Below, piece after piece: positions 17,958-35,556 of a stretch of 64,000 nt of DNA. Both the position numbers and the translations under genes were made by a program. This stretch comes from Thamnaconus septentrionalis. Lineage: Eukaryota; Chordata; Actinopteri; Tetraodontiformes; Monacanthidae. Location: assembly GCA_009823395.1 (NCBI GenBank), contig CM020510.1:1003773-1067772 (forward strand). Direction: 5' to 3'. The notes below the pieces were generated by a model. The model did no database searches, was not told the origin of the DNA, and saw nothing but the letters and a program-made list of their open reading frames with translations. The number at the start of each line of letters is the position of its first letter. The stretch's first letter is position 1.

Positions 17958-20169
17958 TCATATGTGTATATATTTATATATACATATACACATATGTATA
18001 TATGTGTATATATATGTATATATATATATTCATATGTATATATATATATATATACATATGTGTATATGTATATATGTATATATATATATATATGCATATA
18101 TATACATATGTGTATATGTATATATATATATACATACATACATATATATATCCCTTCAGACGGTCGGACAGACGGTCGGACAGACGGCCTGACTGACAAC
18201 CAGACCTCCTGTGAGAAGTCGGGTCTGTGCCAGACCCACAACCTGCGGGTCCGGCTGGGCTCCTCGGTTCTCCTCCCCTGCAGCCTCTCAGCTTCAGCCC
18301 CCCTCAGCGTCTCCTGGGTGAAGATTCAGGAGAGCTTCCTGGTCCACCTCACGCCCCAGGGCCACGTGAAGTTTGTGGAGCCCAGGCAGGGTCGAGTGAA
18401 GATCTTCCCCAACGGAGCCGCAGGGGGGAACTTCTCCATCCGCCTGGACCACCTGCAACCTTCTGACCTGGGCTCGTACTGCTGCCAGAACGCACAGCGC
18501 TGCGTCCAGGTGAACCTGGTGGGGGGAGGTGAGTGTAGCGCTCTGCAGAAGCCACGCAGCCGCCTGCTGTCCAAAGGCGACGAGCACGTGAGGGGGAAAA
18601 AAAAAGGGTCTGAGTTTCCTGTCAGAAGCAACTTTGCGCCACCGCAATTCTCTTTCACTTTCTTTGAAGGTCTGCAAGTCAAGGCGCAGTTGATGTGGGC
18701 TTCTGCTTGTGCTGCCCCAGTGGTTTTCATACTGCTGCTCGTCGGATATTTCCGCTGCACCAAGCACAGCCGTGAGTACAAGTGACCCGAGAGAGGTTCT
18801 TCCAAACGTTGAGAGCCTGTGTCTGTTTTATAAATGGACCGGTGAGTGGCTGTTTCCTTCAGAGAGGGTCGGCATTGTTCCGCCTTCCATCCTGTTGGCG
18901 GCGACTCTGCTGAGAGGTGAAGGTGGGCCTCACTCTGCTGAGAGCTTCCACAGTGGCTGGAGGTTGACTAGAACTACTGTAGATCACACTGGCAGTCATC
19001 ATCGAGACTCCTGCCCCCCCACACGCAGTGTTGAAAGGGAAACTGCACTGCAAATATACAGTGGCACAACGTCTGCCAGCCTTTTCTGACGCTGCGTTTG
19101 AAATGAAATGCATGACGTAAAAATGAAGTCGACTTTTTAAAAATCCAATGCACGATGCGACCTCAGGTCAAGGCGCTGCCGTCAAGGAAGCTCACAGTCA
19201 GCCGACGCAGGAGTCGCAGACAGGTAAGGATGCTGAGCGCTCTTCATCACGGATCCCTCGGGAACTCTCCTTCACTGTGCTGCTTCGCTGTCTTCCCTCT
19301 TCCTCCAGGAGCAGACAACCTGGTGTACGGTGAGTTGACTCCACTGCGACGCCTCGCTTGTGCGTCTACTCAACACTGGACCTCAAGCTCTCTGTGTTGA
19401 TATCAGAGAACGACAGCCACTGCCCGGCCTACCGCCAGCTGGCTGCCATGGCCAATGAGAGCCCCGGTCCGGCAGGAGCCATGGCCACGGCTCCGCCCCC
19501 TCACCACGGCACCGGTGGAGCCGGTCCCAGCCAGAACCCAGTGAACCGCGCCAGGATGGAAAGTCAGAAGAGAAAGCGGAGGTTTCACACAGGTGCTGCT
19601 TCCTCTTCTTCTTCTTGCTGGTTGGATGATGAAATATGAATATTCATTGGCTGGTATTGCATTGCACTGATATTAATACTACACCACTGTACATACTTTG
19701 CACCACTGTACATTCTGTCCTTTCCCCTGACTCATTAAAGCTGAGTCTAAACTAACTGAGTCTAAACTCTATTGATTGACTCTAACTTCTCTCTCTCCTC
19801 CCTGCAGAGATGTTCAACAGGCTCCGCCCAGCCAGTTTCAGTCGCCATTTTTACGGTCTGACAATTTCTTTGTTCTTATTATTTTTTGGCTGGATGAATT
19901 CCTTTTTTTTTTTTAAATCCTTCATTTCTTCACACAGTCAACCAGGCTGAGCTGAGCCACAGCAGCAAGCAGGACGGACAGAGGAGTCAACAAGCAGGTT
20001 ACTGGGACTCGGCCTCACGTTGTCGCATCTGGTGCTGGCATGCCGAGATGATGATGAAGATGATGATGATGATGATGATGATGAAGTGAAACGATTCTTT
20101 GTCTCCTAAGATCTGAAGTACAACAACCCAGTTTACGACTGGGACACCGAGGACCCCAGCCAGCAGTGA
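17300..20169 (+). CDS. Single V-type Ig transmembrane receptor with tyrosine-motif tail
   Basis: Exons 17300-17357, 18160-18528, 18670-18771, 19167-19223, 19309-19329 (21 nt), 19407-19592, 19808-19855, 19938-19997, 20111-20169; every intron is phase 1, as usual for Ig genes. They give 319 residues. Residues 1-19 are a signal peptide (ILLLLALCF). Residues 37-140 are a V-type domain: Cys60, Trp72, the SDLGSYC signature with Cys127, plus extra cysteines 37, 43, 128, 134. N-glycosylation sequons are at Asn33 and Asn110. The membrane segment is about 150-170 with no charged residue inside. The tail has Y202 (YEND), Y211 (YRQL), Y280 (YVNQ), Y304 (YNNP) and Y309 (NPVY). YxN is a Grb2-SH2 motif, YxxL is ITIM/ITAM-like, and NPxY binds PTB domains. 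I do not recognise the orthologue; a signalling immune or adhesion receptor is inference. The donor of the 19808-19855 exon (GTCTGA) is weak. Confidence 0.8.
17773..18151. repeat. Alternating TA/TG palindromic array
   Basis: About 380 bp of TATATATGTATATACATATG-type sequence with internal duplication: the 17818-17905 pattern recurs near 17955-18040. It lies immediately 5' of the V-domain exon (acceptor TCCCTTCAG at 18151-18159). Ile/Tyr-rich frames here are artefacts. Confidence 0.92.
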
Positions 20170-20875
20170 AGACCCCCCAGGATGAAGCTGTGAAGAATCT
20201 CAAAATGTGTCGGCTCCAGTTGGACCTTTGGTGTCAGACACAGTGGAGGTTCAGACTACCGTACAGTTTGAGTTGCACTTGTCACTCCCCAGTTGGGCTG
20301 ATCTCGACTGAAGGAATATTTGACTTGAACGGGGTCAACAATGGCCCTGATGAGATGTTTTCCAGCCACTTTTACTCTTGAAATGTTGCTATTTGGGCAA
20401 AGAAAACTCACAACAATTACACAAAAATTGCACGACAAGGTTTTAGTTTGTGGGGCACTAAGAGAAATCCTGATAAAATCCTGTACATGTACATAATCTG
20501 CCATTCTTTTTAATGACTCGCTGTGTGTTAGTGTGTTTGTCTTTGTGATGCAGCCAGGATTTAGAACCAGGTAGGATTTGAACAATGTGGTTTTGACTCT
20601 CTTATCTTATGAGCCGCACCTTTGATTTGAATCTAAAACTCTCAGTTCGCTGGAGTTTCATCAACTGTGTTTTACACCCTGAGTGTTTAAATGATTTCAT
20701 TTTGTTTTCCTTCTGATGAATTCCAGTTAATCTAACTTAACTTTCATGAAAAGATATTTTTAAAAAATTCTTATTATTATTAAACACATTTTATGTTTCT
20801 TGGTTGGTGGGAAATAAAACAACTGTGAACTTGAGCTGCTTTGGTGATCTGCGTGTCTTGCCAGTGCGTCACAGT
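20170..20875. other. 3' flank of the Ig receptor gene, no exon seen
   Basis: The presumed 3' UTR starts after the TGA at 20167-20169. No clean AATAAA was found close to the stop, and a GAAATAAAAC sequence occurs near 20811. No other coding region was recognised. Confidence 0.5.
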
Positions 20876-20881
20876 GCCTTC

Positions 20882-21110
20882 TACAGTGGCCAGGAAGTGC
20901 AAAACACACGCAAAACAGAAAACACAACGCATCAACCAGAAACACAACCGGGAAGCAAAACACCTGCAAAGGAGAAAACAAGCGCAACATGTCGACGATC
21001 ACGTCGTATTTGTGTCCTGCTTCAAAATATTGTGGGATTAGTGAAAGTATGTTTTCTGACTTGCCGTTGTTTTCTCTTTTGCGTGTGTTTTGCACTTCCC
21101 GGCCACCGTA
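20882..21110. mobile_element. 229-bp MITE with 6-bp target duplication
   Basis: Direct repeats GCCTTC lie at 20876-20881 and 21111-21116. Between them an element starts TACAGTGGCCAGGAAG and ends CTTCCCGGCCACCGTA, with inverted repeats of nearly 50 bp that continue through GTGCAAAACACACGCAAAA. It has no coding capacity. Superfamily not assigned. It ends about 150 bases before the ZP gene start codon. Confidence 0.88.
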
Positions 21111-21257
21111 GCCTTCCACTGCAGCATCAGCTGCCAGCTGATTAACACTGAGAGGTGTGGGGTATTTTCAGCAGCTTCATTCCCACTTCAGCATTATGAG
21201 AAGCAGCTGCTGCAGCTGCTGCTGCTGCTGCTGCTGGGACCTCATGACGTTCCAGAG

Positions 21258-23283
21258 ATGAAGACGGCCCGTTCACGCCACCTCCTGGCCACCTTGATGG
21301 CCGTGCTGCTGCTGTCTTTGGAATGGGAAGCTCTCTGTGGGAGCGTGATGACCTACACTTGCCATGATGGCTTCATGTCCATTTACGTAGCCAAGGAACA
21401 ATTTGCCCCTCCTCCATCTGCCATCTACATTCCAGGTAAGTCAAGACCAAGCAGCGCTGGAAGCTGGCCAGTCCTCCAGCTTGAGCTGCTCTTGGGTTTT
21501 TACACAGATGAACGTGGAGGATACCACCAGGTTGTTGCGTTGGCAGAGCAGTGCGGCTACCTCCTCGGAGAGACGGAGACCCTGGTTGTCCTGACGGTGG
21601 CTTCTGATGGATGCTTTGTCAGAAGACCAGTGAGTCTCCTTCATGGGGCGACCTGTCAACTCTTGCTGGAGGTTCGCCGTTTGAGATGCCAACGCACAAA
21701 TCTTCTCTCATCCGTCTTTTCTTCATGTCTCTGTCATATTGTTATAGAAAGACACCACATATCTGACTGTCGTCTTCGTGGCACATGCAGGCGGGGGCGG
21801 AGTCGAGGTTGTGAAGTCAATAGCTGTCACCTGTGAGAGGAATATTGAAGGTAGGTGGGATCTAGATCACTGGTGGAGCCTCGGGACCCACATTTCTTTT
21901 CCTCAGAACAAACTCACATTTAAACCACATTATTAATATTACTAGTAATAATAATAATAATAATAAAACGGTAGCTCCACTTTCTATTGTAAAGAAACGA
22001 TTGAATTGAATCATCTCTAACATGTGGAAACTGCAGGAGCCAATCAGAACATCTCAGCGACCCACTCTTGGGTCACGAACCACCAGTTGAGAGACGCTGA
22101 TCTAGCTCGTGTTTTCATTGATTTTTTTCGAACATGAAAGAAAATGAGAAAATAAACACTGGTTCACTTGTTGGTCAGCCAACTTGCACTGCAGTTTGGC
22201 GGTTCCTGCTGGCCAAACGATAGAATGCAGGTTTTGGGCGCCATCCATTTCACAGGCAGTCCGAGCTCCCACTGGCTGAGCGTTCATAAAGTGGCAAAAA
22301 GCATTTTTGCTGGACGCCGTCACCAAAGATCTAAACTGACGAAGATTACTAAGAAATTTTGCATTGTGGGGAAAAAAAACAAAACTCATCTCCTCCTCTT
22401 CTCTCGTCCTTTCTTGTGTTTTCAGTCTTTAGTCCAATGCAGCTTCGACCTGGCCAGAATGATGAATTTCAGCATCCAGGTTGAAGGATTTGAATCTAAA
22501 CCAACTGTAAGGCAAGAGGAACTTCTGAAGACAGAAATTAGATTTGCCAAAGGTTGTGTGTGTGTTCCATTAAATCAAGTCATTAATTTTAATGGCTTTT
22601 CTTGTGTACTTATTTTTTTTTTTTTTTTTTTTTTGAATAAAAATAAAATCAGGACCCAAAATGTTTAATTTACAGATGCCAGCTACAAGTATTTCTTCTC
22701 CTCCCGTGAGCTTCCAACAGTGACTGCACTGGGACAACCTGTGTATGTTGAGGTATTTGCTGTCAAACATAAGGACAAGGAATTGACTCTGCTGCTGGAG
22801 GACTGCTGGGCCACTCCAACACAAAATCCCAATGACCCACAACGATGGAATCTTCTCATCAAAGGGTCCCAGCCCTTTTTTTTTTTTTTTTTTGAAGCAA
22901 TCACGCTTTTACATTTTTGAAAGTTATAAGTCGCCTTTCTCATAAAAAATAGTCTCAGCAAATGTTATCTTTATTCCAGTTGTCCCTTTGAGGGTGACAG
23001 CCACAGGACAGTGTTGTTGCCAGTTGCCTCCAGTGTGGAGTTGGAGTATCCCTCTCTTCATAAGCGCTTTGTGGTGAAGCTCTTCTCTTTCGTGAAGCCC
23101 CAAACCTCTGAGAAACTGGCAAGTAAACTTTCCAAATATAATGTTGTTTTTTTCAATGTTTCACCAAAACCGGTTCACATTTTGTTTTGACAGGTTTATT
23201 TCCATTGTGATGTCAACATCTGCAAAGGATCAAATTGCTCCCAGTCTTGCAGAAGCAGTATGGACAGATTTGTCTTTGACTAG
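21258..23283 (+). CDS. Secreted ZP-domain protein
   Basis: Exons 21258-21435, 21508-21629, 21748-21850, 22433-22552, 22676-22865, 22980-23118, 23194-23283, giving about 313 residues. Residues 1-28 look like a signal peptide (LLATLMAVLLLSLEWEALC). A ZP-N module follows (TYTCHDGFMSIYV, EQCGYLL, SDGCFV, VTCER) and then ZP-C (QCSFDLARMMNFSIQV; VYVEVFAV; LLLEDCWATP; CPFEGD; VYFHCDVNIC; SQSC). ZP proteins polymerise into egg coats and other extracellular matrices. I chose this ATG because it starts the signal peptide; the frame is open further upstream. The intron after 23118 has a GC donor (GCAAGT). The protein stops soon after the last cysteines without a membrane segment or clear furin site; a different last splice to about 23356 could add a basic tail. 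Resembles egg-coat ZP2/ZP4-type proteins; the exact orthologue is unclear. Confidence 0.82.
21866..22098. mobile_element. hAT-like MITE in ZP gene intron
   Basis: Flanked by GATCTAG at 21859-21865 and 22099-22105 (an 8-bp duplication with one mismatch would fit hAT). Ends read ATCACTGGTGG...GGGACCCAC and GGGTCACGAACCACCAGTTGAGAGACGCT, the well-known hAT-type terminal sequence. The interior is AT-rich and non-coding. Confidence 0.75.
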
Positions 23284-23626
23284 GTTTGAAATTTGAATTT
23301 GTTCCTTTGATTGAGAGTGAACAACAGTGACTTCTCTTCTCATCTTTCAGGAAGGTAGACGTGAAGAAGAAGAGCTGAGGAAATGATTCTTCACACTGTG
23401 CACTCTAGTGAACGTCTCCGTCTGTGAATAACCCAACAAAAGACTTTCTCAAGTTAAAGAAAACGTTGAAGATTTTACTCAATCAATAAATGAACTTTAA
23501 CAAGCAGATTTTTTTCAATCCAACTAAACTTGCTTGGCAGAGAGTATAGCCTTGGTGGCGCACCTGGTGTGCTGCCCACAGAGACTGAAGAACTTTTTTG
23601 AAAGAAGAATCTGTAAGAATCTGTTC

Positions 23627-23910
23627 GCTTCCATCTTGCACCAGAATATTTCTAAGGAAGCCTGGTGTGGACAATCCAGCTGCCTGACAGAGCGTTTGGT
23701 ATTTACGGTGAACGCTGGCGTCCTCAAATAAACCAACAAGGATGAAGAAGGGGGACCAGGTATCCAGGTTTGGTATAAAGGGCCACTGTAGTTCACTGGC
23801 AAGCTCAAGAGAGGGAGAGAGGGTGAAAGACGCTGCAATCTGAAATGTAACCACTTGATGTCGCTGTTCTTCAAAATCTCTAAATATTACACACTGGCCC
23901 TTTAAATCTA
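23627..23910 (+). repeat. Dispersed repeat family B, copy 2
   Basis: Starts ATCTTGCACCAGAATATTTC and ends with CCACTTGATGTCGCTGTTCT followed by TATTACACACTGGCCCTTTAAA. Clear similarity to 61852-62150 and, inverted, 4697-4955. Confidence 0.82.
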
Positions 23911-24355
23911 TCAGTAGAGTTCAGCTGAAATAATGAATTAAAAAAAATTAAGGAAGGCAAATATAATTTAGAATATGATCCTCTGAGCAGATCGTACCGA
24001 CCTGCGCTTGATGAAAGTGTAGGAGTGCGCCATCGTGTGGCTAAGTTTAGCTACACCTGGCTGGAGTCCCTCCTCTGACTCTGACGCCTGCATGATGATT
24101 GTAACCAAAACAGTAAACTTCACGGTAGCTGCCACAGAGCTATGCAAGGTCATGGAAGGCTGAAGAAGATTCTAATTTAACCGCTCTTTATTTATTTATA
24201 GTTTCACGACATTCCACGACTTACAAACTTGTATAGCTTCAAAGATGAACACACGACACGGCAAAGAAATGAGACGATCCATAACTTGACGACGGGGTTC
24301 TTGGCGAGAAGAAACACGACGTCATGGAAAAATACTCCAATGGGTTGCCGGTACG

Positions 24356-24440
24356 TGGATCACGTGTCAGCTGCTCGACCAGTAGAATCGCAGCATTCAT
24401 CCGTTTCCGGAAGGACCCGGGTGCGCGAGTGTCGTTTGAA
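24356..24440 (+). promoter_or_regulatory. Probable dhx40 proximal promoter
   Basis: A palindromic E-box CACGTG (24361-24366) and an ETS-type TTTCCGGAAGG (about 24404-24414) sit 150-230 bases before the dhx40 ATG, in locally CpG-richer DNA. This combination is common in housekeeping promoters; function is inferred. Confidence 0.4.
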
Positions 24441-24582
24441 ATACGCGATTTGTTATTAGAAGTATCGCAAAAACAGCGAGCCGGCTGTGTGCGTATTTCA
24501 CAACATATACCGGCATCTGTCTGAAAACTCGCAGAGAATTTTGTTTTGTTATATTTTGTTGTTGTTTTTTTATTTAAAAATA

Positions 24583-31522
<6,940 letters not shown>

Positions 31523-31554
31523 GAGTGCAGTCTTTTAAAATGTAACGACGTCAT

Positions 31555-31560
31555 AATAAA
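31555..31560 (+). terminator. dhx40 polyadenylation signal
   Basis: AATAAA 33 bases after the TAA, followed by a GT/T-rich stretch (GTCTGTTTTGTGTGCGTTTG), giving a very short 3' UTR. Confidence 0.75.
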
Positions 31561-31634
31561 TGTGCTGCTTTTCTAATACAGTCTGTTTTGTGTGCGTTTG
31601 TTTTGAAACAGGCTTCCTGTAACACAAATATGTA

Positions 31635-32012
31635 CAGGTACTACCCGTAAAATGAGAATATCCAGTAAAAGTTGTTTTATTTTGGCAATTTAACATCAAA
31701 GATGAAAGCAACAAATTGTATTGAGCCATTCCACACAAATTGACATCTCAAGCAGTTCCTTGTTGTAACTTTGCTGATTAAGATTTTCAGCTTATTAAAA
31801 CCACAAACCCACAAACTCAGAACATGATTATAAGATTTGAGGGTTTTTTTTTAAGCTGCAAGACCTGATCAGCAAAATCCAAAGAAATAAAAACTTGAAA
31901 TATATTGATTTGCATATTATTCCTTTATACAATATGTCACATTCACCTTTTAAGTTGAATTGCAGAAATACACAACCTTTTCAGGATATTCTCATTTTCT
32001 GGGTAGTAGCTG
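31635..32012 (+). mobile_element. 378-bp TA-type MITE, copy 2 (intact)
   Basis: TA flanks on both sides (31633-31634 and 32013-32014). Ends are CAGGTACTACCCGTAAAATG and, inverted, CAGCTACTACCCAGAAAATG. The TA target and CAG-starting repeats are what Tc1/mariner-derived MITEs show; this class is inferred. Copies 1, 3 and 4 are at 29709-30086, about 58572-58734 and 60591-60778. Confidence 0.93.
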
Positions 32013-32264
32013 TATTTTAGTGAAAAACAATAAAAAGCTGTCTTGGGTCAACGACGGTTGTAGTTTTATAGTGATTTTGTTCAAACGCTTACACAAAGAA
32101 ACGGGACGTAATTAACGTGACCAGGTGAGGCGTGAGCAAACTGCGTCCGGGGGGCCACATGCGGCCCATTCAGCTTTCTAATCCGGCCCGCCGAATTTGC
32201 AACTATATCAATAAACCTCATGAATGTTTCAGTTTCCCTGCGTTCTCACGTTTTCTGCCACAGC

Positions 32265-32315
<51 letters not shown>

Positions 32316-32629
32316 ATCCTGAAGAATAACATTGCTCTAAAATTACTTTTAAATAGCAGCAACTGTTAATACTAGGGGAAAAAAAGCTGTATTTCATTCA
32401 CTTAATTTTGAATGTGTTAAGAGTCACTTCAACACACTGTGTAGTAAAGAGAGGTTTTGTTGTAGCTTTGCTTTGCTTCATTTTCCACTGACATTACAGC
32501 AACATGTTTTCTCCATAATATCCCATGACACATTGTTTCCTCCACCAAAACACTCCATCCATCTGCTGCTGCTCTGCTACCCCCCTCTGGCCCCACCAGT
32601 CATAAAGTTGACCCTGATCTGGGTGGTCA

Positions 32630-33030
32630 AGGTTTAGTTCTGGGGTGATTTTGGTTGGTTTTAAGTGGTTCTGGGATGGTTCTAAGTTGGGGTAGTTCTG
32701 TGGCGGTTCAGGGATGGTTCTAGGTAGTTCTGGGGTAGTTCTAAGTTGTTCTGGGGTAGTTCTGTGGCGGTTCAGGGATGGTTCTAGGTAGTTCTGGGGT
32801 AGTTCTAAGTTGTTCTGGGGTAGTTCTGTGGCGGTTCAGGGATGGTTCAGGGATGGTTCATGGTGGTTCTGGGGTGATTCTGGTTGGTTCTAAGTGGTTC
32901 TGGTATGGTTCTAAGTTGTTCTGGGGGTAGTTCTGTGGCGGTTCAGGGATGGTCCAAGGTGGTTCTGGGTGATTCTACTTGATTCTAAGTGGTTCTGGGA
33001 TGGTTCTAGGTGGCTCTAGGTGGTGGTTCT
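32630..33030. repeat. GGTTCTAG-type minisatellite
   Basis: Imperfect tandem repeats of GGTTCTAGGTAGTTCTGGGG-like units. The reverse-complement version (CCTAGAACCACC) is found at about 44390-44440 and 57170-57650, each time next to the same 'gggccac...tttgcccac' hAT-like sequence. Confidence 0.8.
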
Positions 33031-33559
33031 AGCTCAGGTATGGGCAAACTATGGAAATGCAAACTATATATATATTTTTTCCTCCTATGAGGTGGCTCAC
33101 CAGAACATTCCATCCATCTGCTGCTGCTCCAGCTCCACTCTGGCACAGTTTACAACCTATTGTGGCCCCACCAGTCCAAAAGTTTCCCCACCCCTGGCCT
33201 GCCTGCTAAACGGGTATGGTAAGAAGATTTTATTTTATTTTATTTTATTTTATTTCATTTTATTTCATTTTATTTCATTTTATTTCATTTCATTTCATTT
33301 CATTTTAATTTTAAGCCGCTTTCAGAAGAATCCATTTCCTCAGTGTTGGGGAGCAGTGGACCCTCTCTGATCTCGTACGTCACTTCCTTTTGTGTCGGTC
33401 TGCGAGGCTGCTGCTGCTGCTGTGTACTGTCTGGCTGAGACGGTGGCTTTCCACGCTGAGCAGGCGATTCACCACGCAGAAAAAAAAGCCCCCAGAAAGA
33501 GGCGATTGTGTCCCCTGCGGATTGTCGGGAGTCGTCTGCCTTGGATTCCTCAAAGAGTA

Positions 33560-33936
33560 CCTCTTCCATCCGAGTCGGAGCGCGGCGGACTTTTTTTTTT
33601 TTTTTTTTTTTTCGCCCCCCTTTAGCTGGCGTTTTTCGGGCGAGCTACTGCAGGAGGAGCAACAAGAAGCCCCAAGCACGCCGAGCCGACGCCACCGCTC
33701 GCTGTTGTTTTGCGAGAAGAAAACAAGCTGAGCGAAGCGGTGAAAAAAAAAGAAAAAAACAAGCTGGTGTGATCATTGACAGAGTTCAATACGCACTACG
33801 GGCTTCAAAAGTCACATCTGCTGCGAGCCGCTGCTCGGTTGGAACTCTTTACCACCACCACCTCCTCTTCCTCCACCACCACCAGCACAACTTCGTCGAC
33901 GACCGGCTGCCGGTGGACTATCGAGACCAACTCTGG
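33560..33936 (+). other. akt2: akt2 non-coding first exon (approximate start)
   Basis: CpG-rich sequence rich in CAG/CCACCA, ending ACCAACTCTGG before a strong donor GTAAGA (33937). The next acceptor leading to the akt2 ATG is at 36437. Upstream bases 33350-33560 hold the likely promoter. The transcription start cannot be fixed from sequence. Confidence 0.6.
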
Positions 33937-35519
33937 GTAAGAAAAGCCGGGGCTTGATGCGCTCGGAACTAGCGCTAGTAGCTTAGCCGTTAGCGGCTAG
34001 TTAGCAGCTAGCAGCTAACTAGCTTCGAAAAAGCTATTTTGGCTATGTGCCTTGTTTGGTCGTAATGCGGTCATGGTCCTCCGTGTCCTGGGTGGCTGGC
34101 TGTGTGAGGAGCTAACTGCTACTGTGCTGCAACAACTCACGAGCAACAACAACACAACCACAACAACCAAAAAAAAAAAAAAAAGAAAGAAAAGAAAAAA
34201 AAGACAAAGTTGACGAAGCGGTGTAGCAACTTGTTTACCGTGTGTGCGAAGGGGTGGTGGTGGTGGTTGTTACGATATGGGACGTTACGTTAACGGCCTG
34301 CGGCCGAACCAACTTGTGAAAGTGGCTCTGTCTGTTGTTTTTGTGACCTACTCGTCTCTCCCAGGCATCGCCGGTTTAAGCTGCAGCCGTCGAATCGACC
34401 GTGAGAATCGCAACGCGATGGTTGTTTATGTTGCTCCGCTTGCGGTGGACTTCGGTACACTTTGTCATTTTTCCACACGTTAGTTACACAATTATGTAAG
34501 TCGTTCGTTGTGTCGAGCAATTGGATGTTTACGAGGGGGTCTTCGGTGTTATTATTATTATTATTATTATCATTATTATTATTATTATTATTATTTTTAA
34601 AAATTATAAATGCAATTTTTTGAGTCGTTCATCTTATCAAATGGCTACCGAGTATCTGTGCACTTTCTTAAACCCAAGTGTGAGAATAGTAAAAGTGCAC
34701 GGTTTCTCTGATTTATAAGTCAATCATTCAATCAATACTCTTTACTTGACCAGGTAGAAGACTCATTGAGATCAAGAGCGACCTGGCCAAGAGGGCAGCA
34801 TAAACAATGTTACAGCAATAAACAACAACAACAACAACAACAACACAAGCACAGTCATACACTGTAGCCAGGAACACAAATTGCTTACAGCACAAACGCA
34901 AGAACACAGGTCCAAAATAATTATTAGATAATTATTATAAATAATTAATTTATATTTATATATACACATAAAAATCCCAAATAACTTTTCTTTACTTACT
35001 CCGCCAATTCAAGTAGTACTACACTGAACACACAGCGGCTCGTCTTAGCACTTCTTCATTTTTTTTTGCAAGTTTTATCTGTTGTGTTTTTTAATCAAGG
35101 AAAAGAAATAAAAAAAAAAAAAAAAAAAGATCAAATGTCCACCGAGAGACTGTACGCACTGTAATATTCAACCTCGCCACTTTCACTGAAACACCGTGAA
35201 ATTCTGGTAAACCTATTAGCCAACATAAGCTGTTGATTCAGCGCTGACCCTGGATCACCAAGGCCTCTCTACAAACATTCAGCAGCGTGAGCTGCGAGAG
35301 CCCCATCGCATCGGACATCACCGCACTCCCAGTTTGTCTGACGATACACTTAATAGTGCCACACTGGTGATCGCTCTCAGTGTCATGCCGTTGATCAGAA
35401 GCAGTGGAACGGGGTCGGGGGGGGGGCGTATATGAGTGATGCATCAAGTCCAGGTGTCTGACCTGTGTCTTCCCATATTGATGACTCTCACGAGTCCGGT
35501 GGTCTTAACAAAACACCGG

Positions 35520-35556
<37 letters not shown>

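Larger units (their letters stand above)
23284..24582. other. Intergenic DNA between the ZP gene and dhx40
   Basis: Holds a possible alternative last ZP exon near 23352-23387, repeat family B copy 2, and the dhx40 promoter and 5' UTR. No independent gene was recognised. Confidence 0.5.
31523..33380. other. Intergenic DNA between dhx40 and akt2
   Basis: Contains the dhx40 polyadenylation signal, MITE copy 2, a hAT-like terminus near 32125-32185, (GAT)n at about 32266-32314, a GGTTCTAG-type minisatellite (32630-33030), another hAT-like end near 33150-33200 and (TTTTA/TTTCA)n at about 33227-33310. No gene seen. Confidence 0.6.

Noticed and set aside
17764..18196. Tyr/Ile-rich open frames
   Set aside because: Translation of the alternating TA/TG array; only the part from 18160 is a real exon in the right frame.
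33390..33957. Overlapping frames in the akt2 5' region
   Set aside because: Better explained as CpG-rich promoter and non-coding first exon with a strong donor at 33937.
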